Shown piece by piece: positions 1 through 11,391 of a stretch of DNA of 64,000 nucleotides. This DNA comes from Stereum hirsutum FP-91666 SS1. Its lineage: Eukaryota > Basidiomycota > Agaricomycetes > Russulales > Stereaceae. A program made the translations under genes and the position numbers. The notes beneath the pieces were generated by a model. That model did no database searches. It was not told the DNA's origin and saw nothing but the letters and a program-made list of their open reading frames with translations. The stretch lies in NCBI RefSeq assembly GCF_000264905.1, contig NW_006763133.1:405975-469974 (forward strand). The letters are read 5' to 3'. Numbering within the stretch: position 1 is the first letter of the stretch; every line of letters begins with the position of its first letter.

Positions 1-349
1 CGGGCTGATGGCTGGAGGCTGGGTTATCGTAATGTCTCTGAACGATCTCCCATGCAGCGGAGACCTCCTGGAACTTTTGGGTGGCTTCGTAATCGCCGTA
101 GTTCTTGTCTGGGCTGAAAGATACGCGACAATTCATGGACTATAGTGGGAAAAATGAGGAACGGATCGCTTACTGATGTTGAAGGGCGAGCTTCTTGTAA
201 GCCAGCCTTGCCTCACTGAAGTCTGCGTCCTGCGATATTCCGAGATAGAAGTCAGTGTCTGCCGTTAGTCTGACATTCAACCTTGAAGCCCTTACCGTCT
301 CCAGACCCAGCGATGCAAAAGCGTTGACTACATTTGTCCTAAGAACCAT
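1..349 (-). CDS. J-domain (DnaJ/Hsp40) protein, 5' part only
   Basis: This is the N-terminus of a J-domain co-chaperone, which would stimulate an Hsp70 ATPase. The gene runs off the left edge. The start is ATG at 349-347 (MVLRTNVVNAF). Removing a 60-bp intron (114-173, GTAAGC to TTTCAG) restores the diagnostic HHPDKN motif. The joined J domain covers roughly residues 30-90 (FYLGISQDADFSEARLAYKK, then ALQHHPDKN, then EATQKFQEVSAAWEIVQ). About 28 residues precede the domain; they are Arg- and Val-rich with few acids, and could be a weak mitochondrial leader (inference). The intron falling inside HPD makes the call secure because only the splice rebuilds the motif. The client-binding part lies outside the window, so the subclass cannot be given. 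Confidence 0.9.
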
Positions 350-684
350 ATTGTGATGCTACCAGAACGAATGTAAGATATAAAAGGGGGAGGGGAACGG
401 TGATGGGGAAAGGCGGAGAAGGGCCAAGTGACCGCGAGGCGTCGCGCCTCGCGTTCGCGACATTGGCCTTTGGCTTACATAATTAACGCGTCCCAATTTA
501 GGACAAGGACTTAAATTTCACCGGCAGAGGCTCACCGGAAGCTGCCGCATCGCCGTAGGAGTCACGTATTTGGTTGGAACTCGCTAGCTATCAGAAAGAG
601 ATGGATTGTGGTACACTACATATACTTGGGGGCAAGAAATAAATGATACAGTTTGTGGAACTTTTAAGAGCCTTTGAACCTCAA
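350..684. other. Intergenic: J-protein promoter and 3' end of the AIM24 gene
   Basis: No gene is seen. The stretch holds a CpG-rich hairpin (434-452) and an ACGCGT hexamer at 486-491 that matches the fungal MluI cell-cycle box. Both lie within 150 bp upstream of the J-protein start. Confidence 0.5.
434..452. repeat. CpG-rich perfect inverted repeat
   Basis: GCGAGGCG and CGCCTCGC are separated by TCG, making an 8-bp perfect stem. It lies about 85 bp upstream of the J-protein start. It could be a binding site for a dimeric regulator or a hairpin in the 5' UTR. No function can be assigned from sequence. Confidence 0.6.
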
Positions 685-2002
685 TCAGTTACCAGCCCGA
701 GCGCTCTGCTCTGCGGTGATCCAACCAATCAAGGTATCCGGGTTCCTGGTCTGGATATAAACCGTCCCGGGTCCAGTAAAGCTAACGAACATTTCCGAAT
801 TGTAAGCTCTCTATGTTAAGGATGAATAGAAATGGTCTACTTACCGGCAGACCTTTCCCTCGTCGGTGTGGAGTTTGGACAACAAACCGCCCTTCGCTTT
901 GATCGTCTCTACCTTGTACTGGGCGGACCAAGCAACTAGATGGCCGTTATCGACAATCCACTCTTCACCCGGGCGCAGATGGCGTTGCACAATGGCACCG
1001 ATGGCTTGCACCCAGAGGGTGCCTTGGCCTGAGATCTCAGAGACGAAGAACCCTTCCCCTGAGACTATATACCCACAACAGTCAGATGCATGGCATGCTG
1101 GACGAGTGACAGGCTAAAGTAACGCACATAAACCTTTCGCGAAACCTTGACTTCTGACTCCTCGGACGAGACCGGACGTAGATGCAAGGAAGGCATATTT
1201 GCTCACACTCCACGGTGCTTGACCGTCAAGAGTGATAGGAACGATGTCTCCCCATACCTCGGGTGCTATGAGGACTTCACCAGGTCCGGTGAAGATAGAT
1301 TCACTCGCCTAGACAATATAACATATACGATCAGGTCTATGTTGTGTGCATAGAGAAAGGACAGGACGCATACCTCCTCGCCTGAGAAGAATTTCGAGAA
1401 GCTGTGGTGTTGCATGTGAGCTCATTTTGTCAATAGCGGGTGATGCTGAGGTGTTTTACCTAAGTTTCAGCTGTGAAGGAACATCTCCTTATCAATTGGT
1501 GAATGTCCAGGAATGTTTCAGTTACACGCACCTTTCCTTGGATCTGCATGGTCGGATCCATGGCCAACATAGCCCCCGGCTTCACCTAAACCACAAAATA
1601 CACAAAGAAGATGAGCTATCCCATGCGATCGAGCAGAAACCATGTAATTATTTGGGGATGATTGAGACGAGAACGCACCTTGATTTGCGCCTCTGGCTGC
1701 AGCGTCACCGAGAGCAACGTATTGCTATCCCTGTGGTCGATCTTGTACTTGCCACCTTGAAATACACCCGTTGTCTCCACGTCGTGAGTATCACCGTGTC
1801 TGAGTGGCGCTTGGGAGAAGGTCGAAGCCTGGTGATGTTGAGGAGTGGGCATGCCGGGCTGCATATTGGAAATTGGATGACTGGTATTGAGTGGGAGTGG
1901 TTGGTCTGTGCGTGTGGGATGGGGCGTGTGATGAGGGAGGGAAGCGGGAGGATGAAAGATCGAGGGTACTGTACCCTTATATGTGTTTTGGAAGGGTATC
2001 AT
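685..2002 (-). CDS. AIM24 family protein (TIGR00266/DUF124)
   Basis: Spliced exons read as the beta-rich AIM24/TIGR00266 fold. In order they are VKPGAMLAMDPTMQIQGK, FSKFFSGEE, SIFTGPGEVLIAPEVWGDIV, VSKYAFLASTSGLV, SGEGFFVSEISGQGTLWVQA and the C-terminal TGPGTVYIQTRNPDTLIGW. The stop (TGA) is at 687-685. At least five short introns interrupt it. Yeast Aim24 is an inner mitochondrial membrane protein affecting MICOS and the respiratory chain; the wider family also has cytosolic members, so location here is inferred. The start at 2002 gives MIPFQNTYKG followed by a Pro/His/Thr-rich region before the domain; the internal Met of MQPGMPT is an equally good start. An upstream exon in 2217-2402 (-) cannot be excluded. 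Family call sure, N-terminus unsure. Confidence 0.85.
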
Positions 2003-2740
2003 GGTTGAGGCGCAAGATGCTGTGAAGGGGGCGGTGCGACGCGATCTAATAATCGAGCGCCTGAGATGAACGCTGATGAGTACAGCCTGAAAAAATAAGG
2101 ACAAGGAGGACCAGCGACTTGATGCCGACCGAAAACAGGGCCTTTGTGGTCCTTCTGACTCGTCTAAAAAAGTCGCAGGCCGTGTTTTGGATCGGGTTCC
2201 ATATAGTACCGTGACGTTAGCGTGCGTGAGTTTGGTGAGTCCATAGGGGCCAAGAATTCTCCGAGGTCGTCGTGCTGTGGGCATATCGTATCAACGCTCC
2301 CAGAAGGGCGCAAGAAGTCCAGTAGTACCACAACCAGATATTGTGAGGATCAGACGATACAAATTTAGTGGCCATCGCATCGCCACATTCAACGATTCTC
2401 ATAGCTTCTGGGATACTTGTCTCACGTGGAGCAAGTCAACAAGGAACGAAGAGATGGTCGCAGTCAAATGGGAAGCTCTAAAACCAGGATGATAAAGGAA
2501 GCATTCCTGAGTCCTTAGGCCTGAGTGCTGCAGGAGTGTACATGTTGAAGGTTGACGGTGACTTCCGGTTTCTGACCGGCTGGCGGCGGATTGGCGGAGT
2601 TTAAAAACACGAGGTGAGCCACAGTGGCGCATTGCGCACGAAGTTGAGCCCTTTCTCGCACCACGACAATTCGCAAGTCTCGTCTCTTACCTATTATACA
2701 CCACCAATCTCCCTGTATAAAGATATATTATCATAGTCGG
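2003..2740. other. Intergenic between divergent AIM24 and F-box genes
   Basis: About 740 bp form the shared upstream region of two divergent genes. A minus-strand ATG frame at 2217-2402 (MRIVECGDAM...) could be an extra 5' exon of the AIM24 gene but has no recognisable domain. A TATATT-like AT-rich run lies at about 2721-2732, close to the F-box start. Confidence 0.4.
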
Positions 2741-4918
2741 ATGAAAACCGACACAGGCACAACTTCCCTCTTCGTCCTTCCACCGGAAATTTTGAGTATC
2801 ATCTGCGGTCTTGCCCTGGCGGCCAAACCGGACGATATCCAGCTACCGACTTTTCCTACAAGATGGTCGAGAAACCGTAAAACTCCACAAAGTGTAAGCC
2901 CACCTCCTACGCACATTTAAACCATTTGCAGGAATAGTCCATCTCTAATTCAAGCCCTTTATTTGCTCACTAAAGGATGCCATTGCGCGGCGTCATCGTA
3001 AATGGGCACTCAATGTCCGACTCGTCTGTCGGTTGTTGAACAGCGTCTTGGAGCCACTTCTATTTGATAACTTTACTATCAGCTTACAGGCATTACTGTC
3101 TGGTTCATCGAGCATACGGGAGATGCTTGAAAGTATCGCATCGGGTACATCGCCGATAGCGCGGTTCACGGAGAATTTGTTGTTCGGCTCGATCTATGAC
3201 AGAACCATGGTCAATGACTGGGGCTCTGCAGAAGATGACGATGACGACGATTATGATGTGAGAGTCGGGCTTTACGACGACCTGGATATCGAGGAGGAAG
3301 AGGGGGACGAGGTGGACGAGGAGGACGAGGAGGATGAGGAGGAAGCCTCTTCGGAAGTGGAGGATGCATCAGGGGAGCTGGCCATTTTGTCTCTGCAACC
3401 AGAGAATGCTGAAGGTGGCGCCGCATACCTCGAAATAGATGATCTCTTTCAGAGTGGCTCCGAGGCAGAGGATGATGGAATCGGGATGGACATGGAGGAA
3501 CTTGAGAATGCTGCTTTGAAGGTGGAAGGCATTTTGCAACGAGCCCTTCTTCGCTTTGAATCACTGAAGTCTTTTAAGTATGTTCCAAAAAGCTGTCCGG
3601 TACCTGAAACTCCACGCTCACTTACTATCCTTAGATGGAATGTTGAGCCTCCCTCATTTACCACTCAGCTCTTCGCTGTGATTATGGACTCTTTGGCCAC
3701 CCATACGACGCTTGACACAATTGCCTTCGGCTTTTGCCCCGCGTACATGGTCCTTCCAACAATGCCGGTGTTTTCAATTGTTCGGGACGTTTCCATCAAC
3801 ATCTACAGCGATGGCAAGTTCGGCTTCAGCTTGAATCACTTTGGCGTAGATCCTGCACGCCACCTCTACCAAGTCGCGGAGTTCATACCCAAGTTTCCGA
3901 ACGTAGAGAAACTGAGTATCCATACCTTCGATGGCAGAGCACTTGACCCCGACACCGAGGATCCTACGCTCAAGACTCTTCTAGCCCATTGCTCTCGAGA
4001 GCTCCCACTGGGACTAAAATCTTTGAGCCTCCACAACATTCCTTTCACTATAGATACTGCCACAGCACCTCATTTACAATCTCTCGATACCCTTCGCATC
4101 AAATTCTCCACACACCAGGACCCTGCGATGATTTCAGCCGAAGGATCCTTCCCCGCCATCGATTTCAAGGGCACAACTGCCCTGCGTACTCTTATCGTCG
4201 ACTCGCCTTTCGACTCTCATGCTTTCGGTATCATTCCGAGAGCAGGCCTGCGCCATCTCTCAATTCAAGGGATGCAGGAGCTGGCACCGTCCGAGAATAT
4301 TCTTTGGTCAAGACCGGCTTCCGACGCCATCATCGCGGGAAATGCCAGCACATTGGAAAGCTTAACTATCATACCGGAGCTATACTCTGGGAGCCCTTGG
4401 GAGTGTGACGACGAGATGATGGCTCTTATTTCGGAATGTGTACATCTTCGCCATCTGGCAGTCACGATAGGGGCAGAGGATCAAATTGTGGTAAGCCAGT
4501 CACGATATTCGCTCCACTCTTCCCTACGACCCTCGTTAAATATTTGGTCTTACCCTTCGTACTCCTCGCACAGAGCCGACTTCTACAGAGCACGGCGTCA
4601 TTCACCCGTCAATTACACACTCTAGCTCTTCATTATCACCCTCCCGGCATCTCTGGTACTCCAAGGGCAGAGGCCTCCGCCGTCCATCGCCTTGTTCAGC
4701 AACTCGAGACATTCATCGTTAGTACAGATTCCGACGACGTCCAGTCTCTCCGATACCCCGCTCATGTTTGCATCGAACATCGATATTGCTCATATCGCCT
4801 CGAGGAGCTGGGGAAGGGGGAGTATCGATATGTTAAAATGTGTACGGAAGATATCGAGGAGTTAGAGTCGACGCTCCCGATGGGAAGAGACGGAGGACTT
4901 TGGCCATTAGGTTCCTAA
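2741..4918 (+). CDS. F-box-like/leucine-rich-repeat protein with acidic tract
   Basis: Three exons (2741-2893, 2976-4490, 4574-4918) give about 670 residues. The second intron ends at the distant AG before GATGCCATTGC; nearer acceptors bring an immediate stop. The N-terminus (FVLPPEILSIICGLALA, then RRHRKWALNVRLVCRLLN) fits the degenerate F-box common in Agaricomycetes, followed by irregular leucine-rich segments such as LRHLSIQG and LKSLSLHNIPF. A run dominated by Asp and Glu (about 3233-3363, with EEDDDDDDYD-type stretches) interrupts the N-terminal third. The likely role is substrate adaptor of an SCF ubiquitin ligase (family inference), target unknown. Alternatively it is a non-F-box LRR protein. 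The exon structure is well supported because all joints keep frame. Confidence 0.72.
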
Positions 4919-5494
4919 GCTCTCGTTTATTCGTTCTTGTGTCTGTTACAAAATCAAATTATGGGTTGGCGAAGCAGCTTGAAATATACCTTTCGTTCTT
5001 GTTTGGTGACCGGTCCTTCGCCTGTATCAATGAACGGTACTTCGTTTTCTCAACTTGATAGGCTCTTGTCTTGTTTTGTACCCTAAGTATCCTGACCAGT
5101 TGTTGCTGTCCGTTCGCCACTCACGAACAAATTATCTATCACCGTTGACCGACTATGGTAGATTTGTAGTCATTGCAAGTAGGCACGGGAACGCCACAAT
5201 GACACCCGTCACCGAGAGTGCCACAGCGACAGACGCGCTTGTTGCGGTTTGTGGTTGAACGTTGATTATTGACCACGATCACCTCTTCACAGTTCTGAGT
5301 TCAAGTTCTGCAAAATAAGTCTCTGGATGTGGAAAGATCAGAAGGTCTACCCAGCGCACTGTTAATCAATTCTTCGAGAAATCGCCAAACTGGACACCTT
5401 GTTGCTCGCTCGACTCAGTCTCCGCGCTACATCCCTTGTTTCCCCTTGCCGAAGTTCGCGTCTGTCAGAATTACACAGAATACTTGGCTCGAGG
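4919..5494. other. Intergenic, 3' of F-box gene and 5' of APN1
   Basis: No recognisable gene is present. An open stretch (5366-5494) lies directly in frame with the APN1 start but has no ATG; it is discussed as a possible near-cognate leader. Confidence 0.4.
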
Positions 5495-7599
5495 ATGGTC
5501 TCTACACGATCTTCCAGCGCTGCAAAACTTGGTATAGCTCCGCCCAGAGCAGTGAAGAGACGCAAATTGGAGGTAGAGGAGGATAACGCGGAGGCCACAG
5601 CGGAGCACGGTACGTCCTATCAGCCTTTTAACATAAAGGAGTGTACTTATCTGTGCATAGAGGCTATGACATCCGAAATGAACATCATTGTGCAGACTCA
5701 AAGAGTAGCTGAGACGAAGAAGAAGACGGTCGGACCAGCATTGACGGAGGAAGTACCCTTACAGGGTTTGTCGTATCTCATGACTCCTCTCATCACAGCC
5801 GGACTCACGTCTCTGTAGAGACCGTGGCCAAAGAATCGACAAAGAAGAGGACAAGAAAGAAGTCTGCACCGAGCGAATTTCCAGAAGATTACCCGAGGCG
5901 TGTCAATTCCCCATGGAAGGTTGGCGCGCATGTTTCTGCTGCAGGCGGTGTCGAGAACGCTATCCTGAATGCTGCGAGAATTGGGTATGTTCTCTCCATA
6001 TATTCCAGTTTCTCTCAAATGTTTGACCGCGTTATGACGTGCTAGCGCGAATGCATTTGCGCTTTTCCTCAAGTCCCAACATAAATGGGTTGGGCCACCC
6101 TTCTCCGACGACTCGATATCAACGTTCAATTCGCGTCTGAAGACGTTTGGATATTCCCCACATCACATCCTTCCGCACGGAAGCTATCTCATAAACTTAG
6201 GGAACCCAGACGCGTAGGAGAGATTTTCCTAGCGACCTCCCTTTGTCAGCTGAAAGAATTCGTCTAGAGAGAAACGGGAGAAGGCGTACCAATGTTTCCT
6301 GGATGAGCTTCAGCGGTGTGAGCAGTTGGGCTTGCTATTGTATAATTTCCAGTACGTCTCGACCTCATCAAGCTCGTGTGGTCTTCTATATGAGATTGAT
6401 GTGGTGTGTAGTCCAGGCTCAACCGTCGGCCTCGCCACTCCAGACGAGTCGATAGGCTTCATCGCAGAGAGTATCAACCGCGCTCATATGGCAACTAAGA
6501 ACGTCGTACCAGTAATTGAGAACATGGTTTGTTGGCTTCCTCCTGTCCTTGTACTTTTCTCAAATTGTTTCGTCAACCAGGCTGGTGCAGGCAATGTCAT
6601 CGGAAGCAAGTTCGAAGAGCTCGCGGGTATCATCGCAAGAGTAAAAGACAGGTCCCGGGTGGGCGTCTGTCTCGATACCTGTACATCCTTTCCTTCACAG
6701 TCGTGAGTGTAACCTAACCCTCCGATTGCCCCTTCAGGTCATATGTTCGCCGCTGTGAGTGCGTGATCGTCAAAGGCCCCTCGCGAGGACTGATCATAAT
6801 TGCTCGTAGGGCTATGACATAAGGACCAAAGAAGGCTGGGAGTGCGTTTGTTCAACTTTCCTTCATCACGTCATATGAAGCTGACTCTAGTTGTCCACCA
6901 CGATCCAGGTCGACAGGTATGGTACTGTTCCCCGCTATAAACCAATTTCAGATGCTCATTCTGCTTGGTCTTTCCTGACAGTGTCTGATTTCGACAGGAT
7001 TGTTGGCCTGAAGTACCTCCGCGGAATGCATCTCAACGACTCCAAAGCCACGCTCGCATCCAAGAAAGATCGCCATGAGAACATCGGACTGTGCGTGCTT
7101 TTTACTGATTTCTCACTCGCCACACTGCTGACAGGTATAAGACTGCTCTATTCTCTCTGATCATAGTGGCGAACTTCGTCTCACCTCCTTCGCACATATT
7201 CTTACTGATTCGCGCATGCAAAACATACCACTCGTGCTCGAGACACCAATGCGCGACGATCATGAAGTGTGGCGCACAGAGGTCGCAGCCCTCAATCGTC
7301 TGTCCAATACTACTAATTCAAGAGCAAGTACAACGACCGGCCCATCTGCTATTGACGAAAGTATTACAGTGGGTGAGGCAGAGGTGAGATCGATGGTCGC
7401 AAAGCACGGTGGAGGGAAGGAGAAGGGTACGAGCAAGGGGAAGGACAAAGCGAGACGTGGCAAGCCGAAGGAGGTCGCGGAGAATGACGCGGAAGAAGGC
7501 GAGAGGCCCGTAGATACCTTAGAGGAAGTAGAGTTGGCCGTCGAGGTGAAATCGAAGGGTACAAAGAAGGAGAGAGCGTCGAAGAAGAAGCGTGGGTAA
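5495..7599 (+). CDS. APN1: AP endonuclease, endonuclease IV family
   Basis: This class II apurinic/apyrimidinic endonuclease cuts 5' to abasic sites and removes 3' blocks in base excision repair. It uses three metal ions in a TIM barrel. Across about ten introns the joined reading shows [127 protein letters not shown] and IPLVLETP. Together these give the metal ligands (His, Glu, Asp). The intron after NPDA must end at 6267 (GTCTAG) to give AEKREKAYQ. The exon just before SDFDRIVG (about 6889-6995) is uncertain. The Lys/Arg-rich C-terminal tail ([26 protein letters not shown]) and N-terminal RAVKRRK look like nuclear localisation signals, as in yeast Apn1. Confidence 0.93.
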
Positions 7600-8074
7600 A
7601 GCAGCGATTGTCAAGGTCTAAGTGAGCAATCTTTTTGTTTCTACCATCTAGCACGTTCTCATCTTCCATTTCAGGCTCTGTAAGCCATCCCGATGTACTA
7701 TGTTCGTCGATATCTGGCTTGTTCATGGGCGTCGACGTTATAATAGAGCCAACGGACATTTTGACCAAAGACGGACACGATGGCGTTCGTCACAGGACGG
7801 GCTTGTGACCGACGAAATGAGTTTCTTTCGTTTCCCTTCCCATGTGCCGTTCGTCTGAAAATCACCTATATACTCCGTAATCATCGTACATCTCAGCTTT
7901 TTTACCTCGAGGAATCATCATGAAGTGAGTGGCGGCCCGCTGGCATGTTGGTTTTATGACCGGCTGACCTGTCTAAGGTGCCTTTCTCCAGCGAACTACC
8001 GAACCCGAGCGCACGTTCAGCGTGTATATAAGGCTCAGTCTAGAGAGGACGATGCCACTTAGGTTGTTAGCTGC
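7600..8074. other. Intergenic with promoter of carboxylesterase 1
   Basis: No gene is seen. The 3' side carries a TATA box (8025-8032) about 45 bp before the esterase start. Confidence 0.5.
8025..8032 (+). promoter_or_regulatory. TATA box of carboxylesterase 1
   Basis: TATATAAG lies 43 bp upstream of ATG 8075. The three paralogous esterases have TATA-like elements about as far from their starts. Confidence 0.55.
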
Positions 8075-10580
8075 ATGACCAACATATCTCCAATGTACTC
8101 ACTATTTCCGACCATTGCAGTTGCAGTTCTCTGTCAGGTTTCAGCTCAGGACACATCAGTTTTGAAGACAGTTGACCTCGGTATGCACATTTCCGTCATG
8201 ACCTCATACGCGAAGGCTGATTCTGAGTACAATGTTCAAGGATATGCGACATATCAGTCAGATTTTTCTTTCGAGGCCGGCGTGACGAGTTTCTTAGGTC
8301 TGCGTTATGCGGCCCCTCCAGTCGGTATGTCCTAAATAATCTCTAACGATCAATGAGCTACATCATTGAATCATGTGTCTTGCACCTGATGACCTGTACA
8401 CGAAGGGGACCTACGATTTCGAGCCCCTCAACCCCCTGAAAATGTTACCTCGATCCAAAAAGCGACCACGATGCCTCCGCAGTGCATCCAAGGTTGGAAT
8501 GGAATGTCGCCCACTAATCCTTGGGCGAAACGGGCGACGCCGGTCACGAGCGAAGACTGCCTATTCCTCAAGTTCGGCTTGTCGTGCATTCTGTGTAGCG
8601 AGATATTTCTAATATTCTGTTATACGGCAGCGTCCATGTTCCGTCGAATATCAGCAGCGACGCCAATCTTCCCGTCATTGTTTGGATCCACGGTATGTTT
8701 GGTCCTCTTTCTTGGAGGATGCGACTGAAACGGCCTTTTCAGGTGGTGGATATACGCTAGGAGACGCGAGCGATGAGGCTCAGGATTTCGTGAGGGAGTC
8801 GGGGTACAACTTCATCTCCGTGAATCCGCAATACCGTCTAGGCATATTTGGTATGTCTGTCTTACCATGCGGCTCGTCTCATGTTTATCAGCTTTGCAGG
8901 GTTTCTGCCAGGTCAGGACGTGAAAGACGATGGGGCTCTGAACGCGGGACTTCGTGAGTGACGCCTTGATAAGATTGGTGACCAGTCAATGTTCACAGTA
9001 TTTCTGCAGTGGATCAGCAATTTGCGCTACAGTGGGTCCAGGATCATGTACGTTCTCACTTTCCCTGACGCATCATCGAGCACCAACTCGTTTGCCAGAT
9101 CGCATCTTTCGATGGCGATCCAACCAGAGTCACGATCTGGGTTTGTTAAAATAGTCCCTCTCTGTGGTTGACAAGTGTCTTACGTTGCGGCATAGGGGGA
9201 ATCGGCTGGCGCTGGGTCCTTCATTCAACACATCGTAGCCCACGGAGGGAACACCCAACCACCACTTTTCAAGGCTGCCATGATGAGCTCTACATTCGTT
9301 CCTTTTCAGTACGCCTACAACGACACCATCTCAGAGGTGTATTTACACTGTCTCTGAGTCGATTAACTTCGCACACTGACGACACCTCATCAGGCATTAT
9401 ATCATGAGATTCTCGTCCAGACCTTGTGAGCTCTAGTTGCAGATACGAACCCATATAATGCGCTAACGCGCCGTGACACGCGCAGCTGCGACTCCGCCGA
9501 CGATCGTCTCTCATGTCTACGAGGTCAAGAGGCCTACGTGCTCAGTGCGGCAAACGTGGCTGTCAGTGAGGCCAACTTCTACGGGACATTTACATTTGTA
9601 CCTGTCGTAGACTTCGAGCTCATCGTGGAAAGACCGTCCGTCACGTTGAACAAGAGTCAAGTCAACGGGGTACGCAGCATTGTTCAGACCTCCATCACTC
9701 CCTAATGTCCTCTTAGGAAGCGCTTCTCGCTGTCACCAACTCCTTCGAGGGTCTCTTTTTCCTCAATACGACCGCAGTGGAACAAATGACTCTGGAGCAA
9801 TATCTTACCCTTTTGTTCTCACGACTCGACGACACGCAGATCCGGCATACCGTGGACCTATACTTGAACATCTCCAATGCGGCGGACGTGGTATCGCAGG
9901 CTGGGGCTGCGATGGGGGAAAGTGGGTTATCTCTTGATTCATCGCTGTGAAGTCTTCTGTGCTGACATATCACTCCCTTCGCTAGATGTGTTTATATGCC
10001 CGACATACTGGGCTTTACAGGCCTTTGGCACGAAAGCTTGGAAGGTATGAGGCCCTGTCATCTCGAGCTGTCGCACAAACATTCATAGTTTTGATGCGAT
10101 GTCCAGGGCGAGTTCGCAGTCCCTCCAGCGCTTCACGCCAGCGACTTGCCCTACTACTTTGGGACGTGAGTTGACCTCATACTCCCAACTATCGTGCCAT
10201 ACTGACTGCTACTTATCATTCACGCATTCCTTTGTGGACCATTCATTCCCAGTGACCCGACGCGACCCAGTTTCAACAACACGGACTTCTTCAACGCCTT
10301 CTCCGGCTCCTTCTTCAACTTTGCTCTGTTTCACAACGAGTCGCACAAGATCAACTCGTCGACGATCACGCCGCGGTGGTCCCAGTGGAGTGACGGGCAC
10401 ACGGAGATGCTGTTCAATCGGTCGATCACCGATGAACCGGTGGTAGAGACGTTCCATACTGACGATGAGCTAATGGAACGATGCGAGTGAGTTGCGCGAA
10501 TTTTCTCGCGCTTGATTGGTCCACACTGATTACGAGGAAATAGATGGTGGAGAAGCTTGGGTGCAGTCAACGGACAATAG
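8075..10580 (+). CDS. Secreted type-B carboxylesterase/lipase, copy 1
   Basis: This alpha/beta-hydrolase (COesterase family, Candida rugosa lipase/cholinesterase type) hydrolyses carboxylic esters. A signal peptide follows the in-frame Met at 8093 (MYSLFPTIAVAVLCQVSA); the first Met is 8075. Joined exons show GYATYQSDFSFE, the SEDCLFLK type-B signature, PVIVWIHGGGYTLG (oxyanion hole), YRLGIFGFLPGQ, the nucleophile elbow GESAGAGS (catalytic Ser), VTNSFEGLFF (candidate acidic residue Glu) and PPALHASDLPYYFG (catalytic His). The last exon, after a GTGAGT intron, ends RCEWWRSLGAVNGQ with TAG at 10578-10580. It has more than ten short introns. It is a paralogue of the three minus-strand esterases at 22-31 kb but lies on the opposite strand 11.7 kb away. 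Substrate cannot be predicted; extracellular lipid or plant-polymer esters are plausible. Confidence 0.9.
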
Positions 10581-11391
10581 TCAGCTTTTGCGGTTGATGC
10601 TTCTAGAATTTAGTTCTTTATGACCGACAGGGTACTCATAATACACTCAACATCAGATCCGAGTGATGCCCTAGGACCATTACCTCAGAGTGAAGACTGA
10701 AGACTCATAGTCAAGCAAACAGACAGACAGAAACGGACAGACAGCAAAGAAAACGCATGCGTGTATTCGTTCAAGGTTCAAGGGTTTGCTAAAAAGACAT
10801 GTATGGAGCGGGTGCTAGTGAACGTGGAAGGGTGGAAGGGTGTCAAGGGGGAAGTGGGTACTGTTATGTGGACAGATGAGATGGGGGCGTGGTGGTGTGA
10901 CTATGACTGTGATTGGGCAGGATGGATGGGTAAGTAGATGATATCGAGAGGGGGGCCAATCGAACAAAGAATATCAGCGAAGAAAGGCACGCAGTATGGC
11001 ATGACAGAATATTGGATACGAACGAACAATGGGCATGGGGTCATATACACAGGAGAGTGGAAGGGGAGCGATAGCGTAGAGAACAAAGTACATCGAACTT
11101 GTGTGAGATCGGATCAGTGGCGTGGCGGAAGAAGAACCGGGGTGTAGGTTGTTTGGTTGGGTTGCGAGGCACAGCGAACGCGAACGCTAGAAAGTGACAA
11201 GGAAGGAAGGGAGAAAAGATAGGAAGTAGCATTATATTGAGGAGTGGGAGGATGAGGGGGAATGTGAAGCGGGAATGAGGGCAGGGGAATCGGGTGAGTC
11301 GACCGAGACAAATAAAGATTACATTCAAGAAAGAAATCGAGAAAGAAAGAAGCAAGAACCACGCCATGTTAGCAAAACACCGTTCGTTCAT
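10581..11391. other. Intergenic between convergent esterase 1 and SKN7
   Basis: This holds the 3' flanks of two convergent genes. A short CAGA-type microsatellite (about 10718-10745) and purine-rich runs are present. I see no coding region. Confidence 0.5.

Noticed and set aside
1346..2008. 220-codon plus-strand frame
   Set aside because: It starts near the AIM24 exons on the opposite strand, which carry clear family motifs. The plus-strand translation shows none.
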